Part shown: piece after piece, positions 26,718 to 35,085 of the stretch
Numbering within the stretch: the first letter of the stretch is position 1
Layout: each line of letters starts with the position of its first letter
DNA from: Mycobacterium sp. E740
Lineage (GTDB): Bacteria > Actinomycetota > Actinomycetes > Mycobacteriales > Mycobacteriaceae
DNA: 64,000 nucleotides
Assembly (NCBI RefSeq): GCF_001672895.1
Contig: NZ_LZKP01000153.1
Coordinates: 1 to 64,000, forward strand
Reading direction: 5' to 3'
The notes under the pieces: model-generated
Told to the model about the DNA's origin: nothing
The model's database searches: none
The model's input: only the letters and a program-made list of their open reading frames with translations
Translations under genes and position numbers: made by a program

Positions 26718-26735
26718 GGAGACACGCTACGACTT

Positions 26736-28412
26736 TCACCGCTGTTGTCGCCGCCTGATCGACGCGACGACCGCGGCGCCCCCGCCCGCCAAAAGCATCG
26801 CCAGCCACACCAGGTGCGCGGCCAGCACGACACCCCGACCGTCGGCCCCCGGCGACGTACCGCCCACCCGATACAGCGCGATGTCCTCATCGGCGTAGGC
26901 GACGGGTAGGGGTAAGGCGGTTGTCGCACCACCGGATTCGACGACAACCCACCCCACTCCGGCGTCGGCCAACTTCTCGCGCGTGACGTCCCCCAACAAC
27001 ATCTCCTGCACCTCGCGCGCTCGCTGCCCTTCACCGGGAACCGTCCGGTCACCGATCTCGAGATCCCCGGTGCTCAGCACGTCGGCCCGCACCCAGCGCG
27101 GCAACGGGTCCAGCACCGGTGCCTCGCCGGCCCAATCGAAACGGCGCATGCTGTCGACGGGCAGCACGGCCACCGGCTGCGGGTCGGCGTTGATCATCGA
27201 CGCCACCGTCCCCCATCCCGGCGGGTACTGCACCGCCGCGACCTTGCCGCCGACTCCCCACGCCAAGTCGGGCAATGTCGCGATCAGCGCCGCGCAGCAC
27301 ACCGCCGCGGTCGCCGCCGCGGGCAGCCACCGTCGCGCCGTCACGACCGCCGCCGCCGCGGCGACCGCATAACCGGGCATCGCCAACGCCACCCACTTCT
27401 GTGCGTCGCGCACCACTCCGAGACCGGGTAGCGCCCGCACCAACGCCTCGACGACGGCGAGCCCGGGTCCTGTCGCCATCAGCGCGGGCACCACCACCGC
27501 GACCGCGGCCAGCCCGAGCAGTGGCACGGCCGCGGGCCGCCGCAGCACCACCGGCATGCCCAACGCGACCACTGCGAGCAACACCGCAGTGGCGGCGAGA
27601 GCGAATAACGTTGTGCGAGAAGCGGGTACCGCCTCACCGTTCCAGATGCCGCCGAGCCCGGCCAGGCTCGCAAGAGTTCCCAGCCCCGGCTCGGCCCGCG
27701 CGGCAAAAGCGCCGACACCTTCGGCCTGCGACGGTTCCAGCGTGTGGGCCGTCGTCGCCGCGACCAACCAGGGCAGCGCCGCGATCACCGCCAGGCCCAA
27801 AGCCAAGCCTGCGCACCGCCACCGCGAGAAACCATCGCCGGGTGCGAAGACGCACACCAACCCGACGCTCGCCGCCAGCATCAGACCGGTCGGCGTCAAC
27901 CCGGCCAGCGCGATCCAGAAGACCAGCGCCCACACCGAACCCCACGACTGCGAACCGCGCAGCCTCAGCATGGCGACGGCCACCCACGGCAGACACCCGT
28001 AACCGACGATCAGACTCCAGTGACCCTGCAACAGGCGTTCGGCGACATAGGGATTCCACACCGCGACCGTCGCCGCCACGCACTCGCCGGCCATCCCCGA
28101 CTCGGGTACCACCGCGGCGGCCAGGCGGGCCGCACCCCAGCCCGCCAGCCACAGCCCGATGATCAGCAGCGACTTGACCACCACTCCGCCGTCGAGAACC
28201 GATGACACCACGGCCACTAGGAAGTCCTGAGGTAGCGCCCGCGGTGCGGCCTCCGACAGCCCGAGCGCCGCGTCGGACAGATAGGAGCGCGGAGTCGAGA
28301 CCGCGTCACGCAGCAGCAGATATCCGGGTGCGATCAGCGGGGCGGTGATCGCAAGGGCGAGCACCAGCGCATAGAGCGGAGGGAACGCCCGAAGCGGCAG
28401 GCGCGTGATCAG
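26736..28412 (-). CDS. Polytopic membrane protein, Rv0226c type
   Basis: About 558 residues with roughly 11-12 transmembrane helices, starting with RAFPPLYALVLALAITAPLI and ending with a C-terminal domain and a last helix (VVLAAHLVWLAMLLAGGGAA). The architecture recalls GT-C-like envelope proteins, but no catalytic motif is recognised. There is no ATG: a CTG at 28412 overlaps the upstream TGA (CTGA), and GTG 28364 is the next candidate. The coupling to the DUF3068 gene and its place between Rv0225- and Rv0227c-type genes identify the orthologue. A link to mycolate transport is inferred from context only. Confidence 0.75.
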   Translation of the reverse strand: MITRLPLRAFPPLYALVLALAITAPLIAPGYLLLRDAVSTPRSYLSDAALGLSEAAPRALPQDFLVAVVSSVLDGGVVVKSLLIIGLWLAGWGAARLAAAVVPESGMAGECVAATVAVWNPYVAERLLQGHWSLIVGYGCLPWVAVAMLRLRGSQSWGSVWALVFWIALAGLTPTGLMLAASVGLVCVFAPGDGFSRWRCAGLALGLAVIAALPWLVAATTAHTLEPSQAEGVGAFAARAEPGLGTLASLAGLGGIWNGEAVPASRTTLFALAATAVLLAVVALGMPVVLRRPAAVPLLGLAAVAVVVPALMATGPGLAVVEALVRALPGLGVVRDAQKWVALAMPGYAVAAAAAVVTARRWLPAAATAAVCCAALIATLPDLAWGVGGKVAAVQYPPGWGTVASMINADPQPVAVLPVDSMRRFDWAGEAPVLDPLPRWVRADVLSTGDLEIGDRTVPGEGQRAREVQEMLLGDVTREKLADAGVGWVVVESGGATTALPLPVAYADEDIALYRVGGTSPGADGRGVVLAAHLVWLAMLLAGGGAAVVASIRRRQQR

Positions 28413-29605
28413 ACCGGTCTGTCCGGAGGCACGTCGGTCGGTCTGGATGTCGGTATCTTCTCGGTCTTGGCTTCCGCCCCCGGAACCTTGATCCCCTGGG
28501 TGTCGAAGAACCCGTGGTCGGCCTCGTCGAGGCCCGGGTCGATCAGCGCGGACTCCGCGCGCAGGCTGAACGAGCCGAGCACGGCGCCGCCGACGAGCAG
28601 CACCAGTCCCATCGCGGTGAACGTGATCGGCAGGATGCGCCCCCACACCGCGACCCGGTCGCGCTCGTCACTGGCGGCGGCGATCTGCGACTCGACGGTC
28701 TCCTCGTTGAACGTGACCTTGTAGTCGACGAACGTCACCTCGGGCTTGAGCGGCTCGCGCGCGTAGTAGTGATAGCCGTGCTCGTCCTCTTTGACGACGG
28801 TGCCCGACACCGGGTCGACCCAGAACGTGCGCTGAGCGGCATAGAAGCGCGACATCGTGATCGGCGCGTCCGGCTCGCCGGGCACCCCCCACATCGCTGC
28901 GCGCGCAGTGACTGCGCTGTCGGCATCGTCGTCGTAGAGCGATGCGTACTTCACCGGCTCGACCAGCTTGCCGTCGGCGTCATAGCCGACGTTCTGAGTG
29001 AACCGGTAGGTCGTCATCCCGTTGACGTCCTCTTCGCCTTCGTAGTTGGCGTCGAACGCCTTCTGCGCGATCGGGTCGAAAACGGGATACGTCTTCTTCT
29101 CCGTGTCGAAGGGGAAGCGGTAGGCCAGGCCCTCGTGCGGCAGGGCGATGTTGGTCGGCGGCCTGTCGTCGTCGATGGCGCGCGGCTTCTGCACCGCACC
29201 GCCGGGATTGCTCTCGCTGGACACCGCTTCGGCGGTGCTGCGGTTGACGGTCACGGTGTCGACCAGCGCCAACAACAGGCCCGACTCCTGCTGCTTGTCG
29301 GTCCGGCGCAGCGAGCTGCCGACCTGCAGCGTCACCACGTCGGCGTTCGACGGCGACTCCACCGAGATCTGCTCCTGCATCGCCACCGGCACGTCGCGGT
29401 CCACGACGAACCTTTCCGAGTTGAGCGACGCCGGATCGAACGCCGTCGCCGTGCCGTCGCTGATCAGCGTGGTGTCGAGGTCGAGCGGAATCTTGGAGAT
29501 CTTGCTCTGGGTGTAGGTGGTCAGCAACAGCGCGGCGACCAACAGGGCGGCACCCAGCCCCAAGACGCCACAAGCCGCAATACGGAGCGCCACTGCGCGG
29601 TTCAA
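28409..29605 (-). CDS. DUF3068 / PorA-family membrane-anchored protein (Rv0227c type)
   Basis: 398 residues. One N-terminal helix (ACGVLGLGAALLVAALLLTT), a large outer domain of about 280 residues (for example TYRFTQNVGYDADGKLVEPV), a second helix (ILPITFTAMGLVLLVGGAVL, about 330-352) and a short cytoplasmic tail. The family is annotated as DUF3068 or PorA; function unknown. It starts at TTG 29605, with GGGAGG about 8 bases upstream. The downstream Rv0226c-type gene overlaps its stop, and it is divergent from tmaT. Confidence 0.82.
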   Translation of the reverse strand: MNRAVALRIAACGVLGLGAALLVAALLLTTYTQSKISKIPLDLDTTLISDGTATAFDPASLNSERFVVDRDVPVAMQEQISVESPSNADVVTLQVGSSLRRTDKQQESGLLLALVDTVTVNRSTAEAVSSESNPGGAVQKPRAIDDDRPPTNIALPHEGLAYRFPFDTEKKTYPVFDPIAQKAFDANYEGEEDVNGMTTYRFTQNVGYDADGKLVEPVKYASLYDDDADSAVTARAAMWGVPGEPDAPITMSRFYAAQRTFWVDPVSGTVVKEDEHGYHYYAREPLKPEVTFVDYKVTFNEETVESQIAAASDERDRVAVWGRILPITFTAMGLVLLVGGAVLGSFSLRAESALIDPGLDEADHGFFDTQGIKVPGAEAKTEKIPTSRPTDVPPDRPV

Positions 29606-29780
29606 ACCGTGCCTCCCATATCTCGCTCCTCACGTCCGCGACTTCACCCGCGGTACGCCCGCAAGAACCCGTCTGACCCTAACAGCACAAGCTAAGGCGG
29701 ATACTTAGTTGCCTTGGCACGGGTCCCCGGCGGGACACCCCTGTTCAGGGGCTTTCACTCCTCCCGGCACACTGGTCGGC

Positions 29781-30947
29781 GTGGCTCAGGACCAGATCGG
29801 CGGCACCAGGAACTTCCTGCCCGCCGTGGAAGGCATGCGAGCCTGCGCCGCGATCGGTGTCGTCGTCACCCACGTCGCCTTCCAAACCGGCCACACCGGC
29901 GGGATCACCGGGCGGCTGCTGGGCCGGTTCGACCTGGCGGTAGCGGTGTTCTTCGCGCTCTCGGGTTTCCTGCTGTGGCGCGGGCATGCCGCCGCGGCAC
30001 GCGGGCTGCGGCCGGTCCCTCCGACGGGTCACTATCTGCGCTCGCGCATCGTCCGCATCATGCCCGGCTATCTGGTCGCGGTCGTGGTGATCCTGTCACT
30101 GCTGCCCGAGGCGAAGGCCGACCTGACGGTGTGGCTGGCCAACCTCACCCTGACCCAGATCTACGTGCCGCTCACGCTCACCGCGGGCCTGACACAGATG
30201 TGGAGCCTTTCGGTCGAGGTGGCGTTCTACCTCGCGCTGCCGCTGCTCGCGTTATCGGTGCGACGGGTCCCGGTGCGCGCGCGCATCCCCGTCATCGCGG
30301 TCGCCGCGGTGGCCAGCCTGGCCTGGGCGGTGCTGCCGATCGCCACGCCCGCCGGCGTCAACCACCTGAACTGGCCACCCGCCTTCTTCTCCTGGTTCGC
30401 CTCGGGCATGCTGCTGGCCGAGCTGACCGTGTCACCGGTGGGGTGGCCCCACCGGCTGGCCCGGCGCCGGGTGCTGATGGCCGTCATCGCGGTGGCCGCG
30501 TTCCTGATCGCGGCCTCGCCGATCGCCGGCCCGGAAGGTCTCACCCCCGGCACGGTCAGCCAGTTCATCGTCAAGACAGCGATGGGCGCGGTCGTCGCCG
30601 GAGCGCTGCTGGCGCCGCTCGTGCTCGACCGCCCCGACACCTCGCACCGGCTCCTGGGAAATACGACGATGGTCACCTTGGGCCGATGGTCCTACGGGCT
30701 GTTCGTCTGGCATCTCGCGGCGCTGGCGATGGTGTTCCCCGTCATCGGTGAGTTCCCGTTCAACGGGCATATGCCCATCGTGCTGGTGCTGACGGTGGTG
30801 TTCGGGTTCGCGATCGCCGCGGTGAGCTACGCACTGGTGGAGTCACCGTGTCGGAATGCGTTGCGGCGCTGGGAGTTTCGCCACGACCGTCCGGTGCCGC
30901 CGCTGGACTCGGCGGTCACCGGCGTGGCTGAGCCCGCCGCGCGCTAG
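29781..30947 (+). CDS. tmaT: TmaT, trehalose monomycolate acetyltransferase
   Basis: A 388-residue integral-membrane acyltransferase-3 protein with about 10 helices. The N-terminal block is LPAVEGMRACAAIGVVVTHV, with the catalytic-type His in VVTHV; RSRIVRIMPGYLVAVVVI and QMWSLSVEVAFYLALPLLAL follow. The orthologue (Rv0228 / NCgl2759) acetylates trehalose monomycolate, which is needed for efficient MmpL3-dependent export. GTG 29781 is used; the longer frame from 29709 adds 24 residues without homology. It lies opposite the DUF3068 gene, and its stop falls in a 28-bp tandem repeat shared with fadD. Confidence 0.85.
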   Translation: MAQDQIGGTRNFLPAVEGMRACAAIGVVVTHVAFQTGHTGGITGRLLGRFDLAVAVFFALSGFLLWRGHAAAARGLRPVPPTGHYLRSRIVRIMPGYLVAVVVILSLLPEAKADLTVWLANLTLTQIYVPLTLTAGLTQMWSLSVEVAFYLALPLLALSVRRVPVRARIPVIAVAAVASLAWAVLPIATPAGVNHLNWPPAFFSWFASGMLLAELTVSPVGWPHRLARRRVLMAVIAVAAFLIAASPIAGPEGLTPGTVSQFIVKTAMGAVVAGALLAPLVLDRPDTSHRLLGNTTMVTLGRWSYGLFVWHLAALAMVFPVIGEFPFNGHMPIVLVLTVVFGFAIAAVSYALVESPCRNALRRWEFRHDRPVPPLDSAVTGVAEPAAR

Positions 30948-30988
30948 CTGAATTGCGCGGCCCGCCGCGCGCTAGCTGGATTGCGCGG
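30933..30988. repeat. 28-bp tandem duplication at convergent gene ends
   Basis: Two adjacent 28-bp copies (30933-30960 and 30961-30988) differ at one base (AGCTGAATT versus AGCTGGATT). Each contains GCGCTAGC. The first copy supplies the tmaT stop (TAG 30945-30947) and the second the fadD stop (CTA 30972-30974 on the plus strand). A partial third copy (CCCGCCGCGCG) follows. Confidence 0.9.
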
Positions 30989-32441
30989 CCCGCCGCGCGA
31001 TGACCTCGTCGCGAACCGCCGAGCGGCGCGCCTTGCCCGCATCGTCCCGCAACGGTACGTCGGTGAACTCGACCGAACGCGGCACCTTGTAGCGCTCGAG
31101 ACGCTCCGAGAGGAACGCGATGATCCCCGACTCGTCAAGACCACCGCCGGCCTGCACGAGCGCGTGCGGCACCTGGCCCAGATCCTCGTCGGGAAGGCCG
31201 ACGACCAGGCACGAAAGCACCTCCGGGTGCTCGGCGAGCGCCGACTCGATCTCGGCGGGGTACACATTGCGACCGCCGACGGTGAACATGTCGACGCGAC
31301 GATCGTTGAGGTACAGGAAGCCGTCGTCGTCGAAATAGCCCAGGTCGCCGAGGGAGTCCCAGCCGTCGCGTGACTTCGCGGTCGCACCGACGTAGCGGTA
31401 GGTCGGCGCGCTGCCCGGCGACGGCCGCATGTAGATCTCGCCGACCACGCCGGGCGGACACTCTTTGCCGTCGTCGTCGAGCACCTTCATCTGCCCGGCG
31501 ACGACGACGCCCACCGAGCCCGGATGTGCCAGCCACTGCTCACCGGAGATAAAGGTCAGTGCCTGTAACTCGGTACCGCCGTACAGTTCCCAGACCACTG
31601 ACGGGCCCAGGATGTCGATCCACGCCTGCTTGACGGCGGGCGGGCAGACCGCGGCCACATGCCAGAACCGCCGGATCGACGACAGGTCGTAAGCGCCGGG
31701 GTCGGCCCGGTACACGGGCAGCAGCCGCTGCATGATCGTCGGGACCGTCGACAGGAACGTCACGCCGTGTCGGGTCACCAGCCGAAGGAACTCGTGCGGT
31801 TCGAACCGTGGCATCAGGACAAGGTGATGGCCCTGCACGAGGCCGATCGCGAATGTGGTGAAGCCGGTGTTGTGGCTGAGCGGCACCGAGAGCAGGTTGA
31901 CGTCGCCTTCCTGCGCGCCGAGCGGATAACCGGCCAGGGCCGGGAACCGGCTGTCGCCACCGGCTTCGATCAGCTTGGGCCGCCCGGTGCTGCCGCCGGA
32001 GGCCATCGCCTTGAACACCGGCGACACCGCTTCGGGTAGCGGCGCGTGGGACAACTCCGGATCGGGCGTGAAACCGGTTGGCACGCTTGGTGTCCGGCCG
32101 CTGGGGTCGTCGCGACCCACAATCAGCGCGCGCGGGCGCAGCTCGAGCAGTCCGGCGAGTTCGGCGTCCGGCAGCCGTGGCGACAGCGGCTGCGGGATCG
32201 CGCCGAGCTTCCACGTCGCGACCACCGCCTGCACCCACTCGATCGAGTTCGGCAGCACGACCGTGACGTAATCGCCCTGTCGCACACCGAGTTCGGCGTA
32301 CGCACGAGCCAGCCTGTTGGTCGACTTGTCGAGCTCGCCGCGGGTGATCGTGACACCGTCGCACGTGGCTGCCGGAGCGCCGGGGTCTGCCTGCGCGAGA
32401 CGCGACACCTGGGCGCCGATGGGCGGGGTCGGTTCGGGCAT
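30972..32441 (-). CDS. Acyl-CoA/fatty-acyl synthetase (FadD family)
   Basis: 489 residues of the adenylate-forming family, activating a carboxylic acid with ATP. The P-loop-like motif is FKAMASGGSTGRPKLIEAGG near residue 155. The adenine motif region is YGGTELQALTFIS, the hinge Asp lies in YLNDRRVDMFTVGGRNVYP, and the catalytic Lys is probably in DAGKARRSA near the C-terminus. ATG 32441 lies 2 bases after the php stop, so php and fadD form an operon. M. tuberculosis has no fadD beside php as I recall. Substrate unknown. Confidence 0.87.
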   Translation of the reverse strand: MPEPTPPIGAQVSRLAQADPGAPAATCDGVTITRGELDKSTNRLARAYAELGVRQGDYVTVVLPNSIEWVQAVVATWKLGAIPQPLSPRLPDAELAGLLELRPRALIVGRDDPSGRTPSVPTGFTPDPELSHAPLPEAVSPVFKAMASGGSTGRPKLIEAGGDSRFPALAGYPLGAQEGDVNLLSVPLSHNTGFTTFAIGLVQGHHLVLMPRFEPHEFLRLVTRHGVTFLSTVPTIMQRLLPVYRADPGAYDLSSIRRFWHVAAVCPPAVKQAWIDILGPSVVWELYGGTELQALTFISGEQWLAHPGSVGVVVAGQMKVLDDDGKECPPGVVGEIYMRPSPGSAPTYRYVGATAKSRDGWDSLGDLGYFDDDGFLYLNDRRVDMFTVGGRNVYPAEIESALAEHPEVLSCLVVGLPDEDLGQVPHALVQAGGGLDESGIIAFLSERLERYKVPRSVEFTDVPLRDDAGKARRSAVRDEVIARRAAQSS

Positions 32442-32443
32442 GG

Positions 32444-33415
32444 TCAGTAGCCGCCTCGGGCTTCGAAGATGCGGCGCGGGTTGTCGACGAGCATCGTGGT
32501 CAGCTGTTCGTCGGTCACTCCGCGGTCCTTGAGTGCGGGGATGACGTCGTTGTGGATGTGCAGGTAGTGCCAGTTCGGCATGGTCTGCGGCACAAGGGCT
32601 TCCGGCAACCAGTCGATGAAGCAGGACGCGTCGTGTGACAGCACCATCTGATCGGCGTGGCCGCGTTCGCACATTCGGGCCACGGTGTCGACCCGGTCTT
32701 CGAACCCGAGGAACACGTCGACTCCGAACCGGTCCATGCCGATGAAGGAACCGTTGCCGATGAGCTCCTCCAGGTAGTCGAGGTCGGTGGTGTCGCCCGA
32801 GTGCCCGATGACGACGCGGGTGAGGTCGACGCCTTCCTCGGCGAAGATCCGCTGCTGATCGAGACCACGCTTCGTCGCGGCATGGGTGTGCGTCGAGATC
32901 GGCACGCCCGTCTCCCGGTGCGCTTGGGCCACCGCCCGCAGCACCCGCTCGACGCCCGGCGTCACCCCGGGTTCGTCGGTCGCGCATTTGAGGACCGCAG
33001 CCTTGACACCGGTGCCGGCGATGCCGGTGGTGATGTCGCGGACGAACATCTCGATCATGGGCTCGCCCATTGGTGTGTCCGGGCCGCTGAAGTGGAAGAA
33101 CATCGGCACGTCGTTGTAGGTGTAGACACCGGTCGCCACGACGATGTTGATATCGGTCTGCGCCGCGATGCGCTCGATGCGCGGAATGTAGCGGCCCATT
33201 CCGATCACGGTGAGATCGACGATGCTGTCGACGCCGCGCGACTTCAGCTCGTTGAGGCGCACGACGGCGTCGGCCTCCCGCTCGGCCTCGTCACCCCAGA
33301 CCTCCGGATAGTTCGCCGTGATGTCGGTGGACTGGATGAAAACGTGCTCGTGCATGAGCGTGACGCCGAGATCTGTGGCATCGATCGCTCCGCGGGCGGT
33401 GTTGATCTGCGGCAC
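32444..33415 (-). CDS. php: Phosphotriesterase-like lactonase Php
   Basis: A 323-residue binuclear-metal TIM barrel. The HxH pair is in GVTLMHEHVF, the bridging Lys in KAAVLKCATDEPG, the His ligands in STHTHAATKRG and VVIGHSGDT, and the Asp in LSHDASCF. M. tuberculosis Rv0230c (326 residues) has lactonase and weak phosphotriesterase activity. GTG 33415 (VPQINTARGA) is used; the upstream extension is low-complexity Arg/Ser sequence. It heads an operon with fadD and is divergent from the MFS gene. Confidence 0.88.
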   Translation of the reverse strand: MPQINTARGAIDATDLGVTLMHEHVFIQSTDITANYPEVWGDEAEREADAVVRLNELKSRGVDSIVDLTVIGMGRYIPRIERIAAQTDINIVVATGVYTYNDVPMFFHFSGPDTPMGEPMIEMFVRDITTGIAGTGVKAAVLKCATDEPGVTPGVERVLRAVAQAHRETGVPISTHTHAATKRGLDQQRIFAEEGVDLTRVVIGHSGDTTDLDYLEELIGNGSFIGMDRFGVDVFLGFEDRVDTVARMCERGHADQMVLSHDASCFIDWLPEALVPQTMPNWHYLHIHNDVIPALKDRGVTDEQLTTMLVDNPRRIFEARGGY

Positions 33416-33489
33416 GCGGCCGATGCTACGAGATAACGGTCGGCCAAGCGGGTACCTGAAGACAGTTCCACAGCGAAAGGACAAACCGA

Positions 33490-35085
33490 ATGTCGGCACC
33501 GTCCACCGTCCGTGCCGCGCCGTCGGCGTGGGCGCCGCTGTCATCGCCGATATACCGCGCGCTGTGGATCGCGCAGTTCGTGTCGAATCTCGGCACCTGG
33601 ATGCAGACCGTCGGCGCGCAGTGGATGCTGGTCGCCGATCCCGGCGCGGCCGTGCTGGTGCCGTTGGTGCAGACCGCGACGGCACTGCCGGTGATGCTGT
33701 TCGCGCTGCCGTCGGGCGTGGTGGCCGACCTCGTCGACCGCCGCCGGCTGCTGATCACCACCCAGTCTGCGATGGCGGCCGGCGTCTCGACATTGGCGGT
33801 GCTGACCGGAGTCGGACAGACCACCCCGGCGGTGCTGCTGATCCTGCTGTTCCTGATCGGTTGCGGGCAGGCCCTGACCGCACCGGCGTGGCAGGCGATC
33901 CAGCCCGAACTCGTTCCACGCGAGCAGATTCCGGCCGCCGCAGCGTTGACCAGCCTGTCGATGAACGGGGCGCGGGCGATCGGGCCAGCTATCGCGGGGG
34001 CGCTTGTCTCGCTGTCGGGTCCCACGCTGGTCTTCGCGCTCAACGCGGTGTCGTTCGTCGGCATCGTCGGGGCCTTGATCGCCTGGCGCCGTCCGACTGC
34101 CGAACGGCTGTTGCCGACGGAGCGACCGCTGTCGGCGCTGAGCGCGGGCGGACGGTTCATCCGCAGCTCACCGGTGGTACGACGGATTCTGTTGCGGGCG
34201 TTGCTGTTCATCGCGCCCGGCAGCGCTCTGTGGGGGTTGCTCGCGGTGATCGCGAGCCGGCAGTTGCACCTGTCGTCCGCGGGATACGGCGTGCTGCTGG
34301 GCGCGCTGGGGATCGGGGCGGTGTTCGGGGCGACGTTGCTCTCCCGGCTGCAGACCGCGTTCGGGCGCAACGTGCTGCTGGCGGTGGGCGCCGGCGGTTT
34401 CATGCTCGCCACGGCGGTGCTGGCGCTTGTGCCGGTGTTGACCGTGGTCATCGCCGCGATGGTGCTCGGAGGACTGTCGTGGTTGTTGACCTTGTCGACG
34501 CTGAACGCCTCGATGCAGCTGAGCCTTCCGGCCTGGGTGCGCGCCCGGGGCCTGTCGGTCTACCAGCTTGTCTTCATGGGTGGGCAGGCGATCGGCTCGC
34601 TGGTGTGGGGGTTGGTGGCAGGCGCCACCAGCAGTGTGACAGCGCTGCTCATCAGCGCCGGACTGCTCGCCCTGTGCGCGGTGTCGCTGCTGTGGTGGCC
34701 GCTGCACCCGGGCACCGGGGACCTCGACGTCGAACCGTCGGCGCACTGGCCAGAGCCGGCGTTGGTGTTCGAGCCGGCGCCGCCGGACGGGCCGGTCGTG
34801 GTGCTGAAGACCTACCGCGTCGCACCGGAGGACCAGGAGGCGTTCGTCGCGGCGATGGCCCGGGTGAGGCGTTCGCGGCAGCGCACGGGGGCCGTCCAGT
34901 GGCGATTGTTCCGCAGCGGCGAGTCGGCCGACACCTTCGTCGAGGGTTTCGTCGTGCGGTCGTGGGAGGAGCACCTGCACCAGCACGTCACCCGGCAGAC
35001 CGGGCAGGACCTGCTCATCGAGCAGGCAGTCGACAAGTACGTCGTGGGAGAGCCGAAGCTCGAGCACTTGATCGCTGTCAACTGA
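33490..35085 (+). CDS. MFS exporter with C-terminal ABM-like domain
   Basis: 531 residues. Residues 1-420 form a 12-helix major-facilitator exporter of the EntS/DUF894 group (GTWMQTVGAQWMLVADPGA; loop VADLVDRRRLL). After a linker, residues about 435-525 form a soluble domain (VVVLKTYRVAPEDQEAFVAA, VQWRLFRSGE, FVVRSWEEHLHQH) that resembles dimeric antibiotic-biosynthesis-monooxygenase barrels. Cargo unknown. ATG 33490 has AAAGGA upstream. The stop overlaps the aftD stop by 8 bases. Confidence 0.85.
   Translation: MSAPSTVRAAPSAWAPLSSPIYRALWIAQFVSNLGTWMQTVGAQWMLVADPGAAVLVPLVQTATALPVMLFALPSGVVADLVDRRRLLITTQSAMAAGVSTLAVLTGVGQTTPAVLLILLFLIGCGQALTAPAWQAIQPELVPREQIPAAAALTSLSMNGARAIGPAIAGALVSLSGPTLVFALNAVSFVGIVGALIAWRRPTAERLLPTERPLSALSAGGRFIRSSPVVRRILLRALLFIAPGSALWGLLAVIASRQLHLSSAGYGVLLGALGIGAVFGATLLSRLQTAFGRNVLLAVGAGGFMLATAVLALVPVLTVVIAAMVLGGLSWLLTLSTLNASMQLSLPAWVRARGLSVYQLVFMGGQAIGSLVWGLVAGATSSVTALLISAGLLALCAVSLLWWPLHPGTGDLDVEPSAHWPEPALVFEPAPPDGPVVVLKTYRVAPEDQEAFVAAMARVRRSRQRTGAVQWRLFRSGESADTFVEGFVVRSWEEHLHQHVTRQTGQDLLIEQAVDKYVVGEPKLEHLIAVN

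Noticed and set aside
29689..29712. CTAAG ... CTTAG inverted repeat in the DUF3068/tmaT promoter
   Set aside because: Short arms without a second site; too weak to report as an operator.
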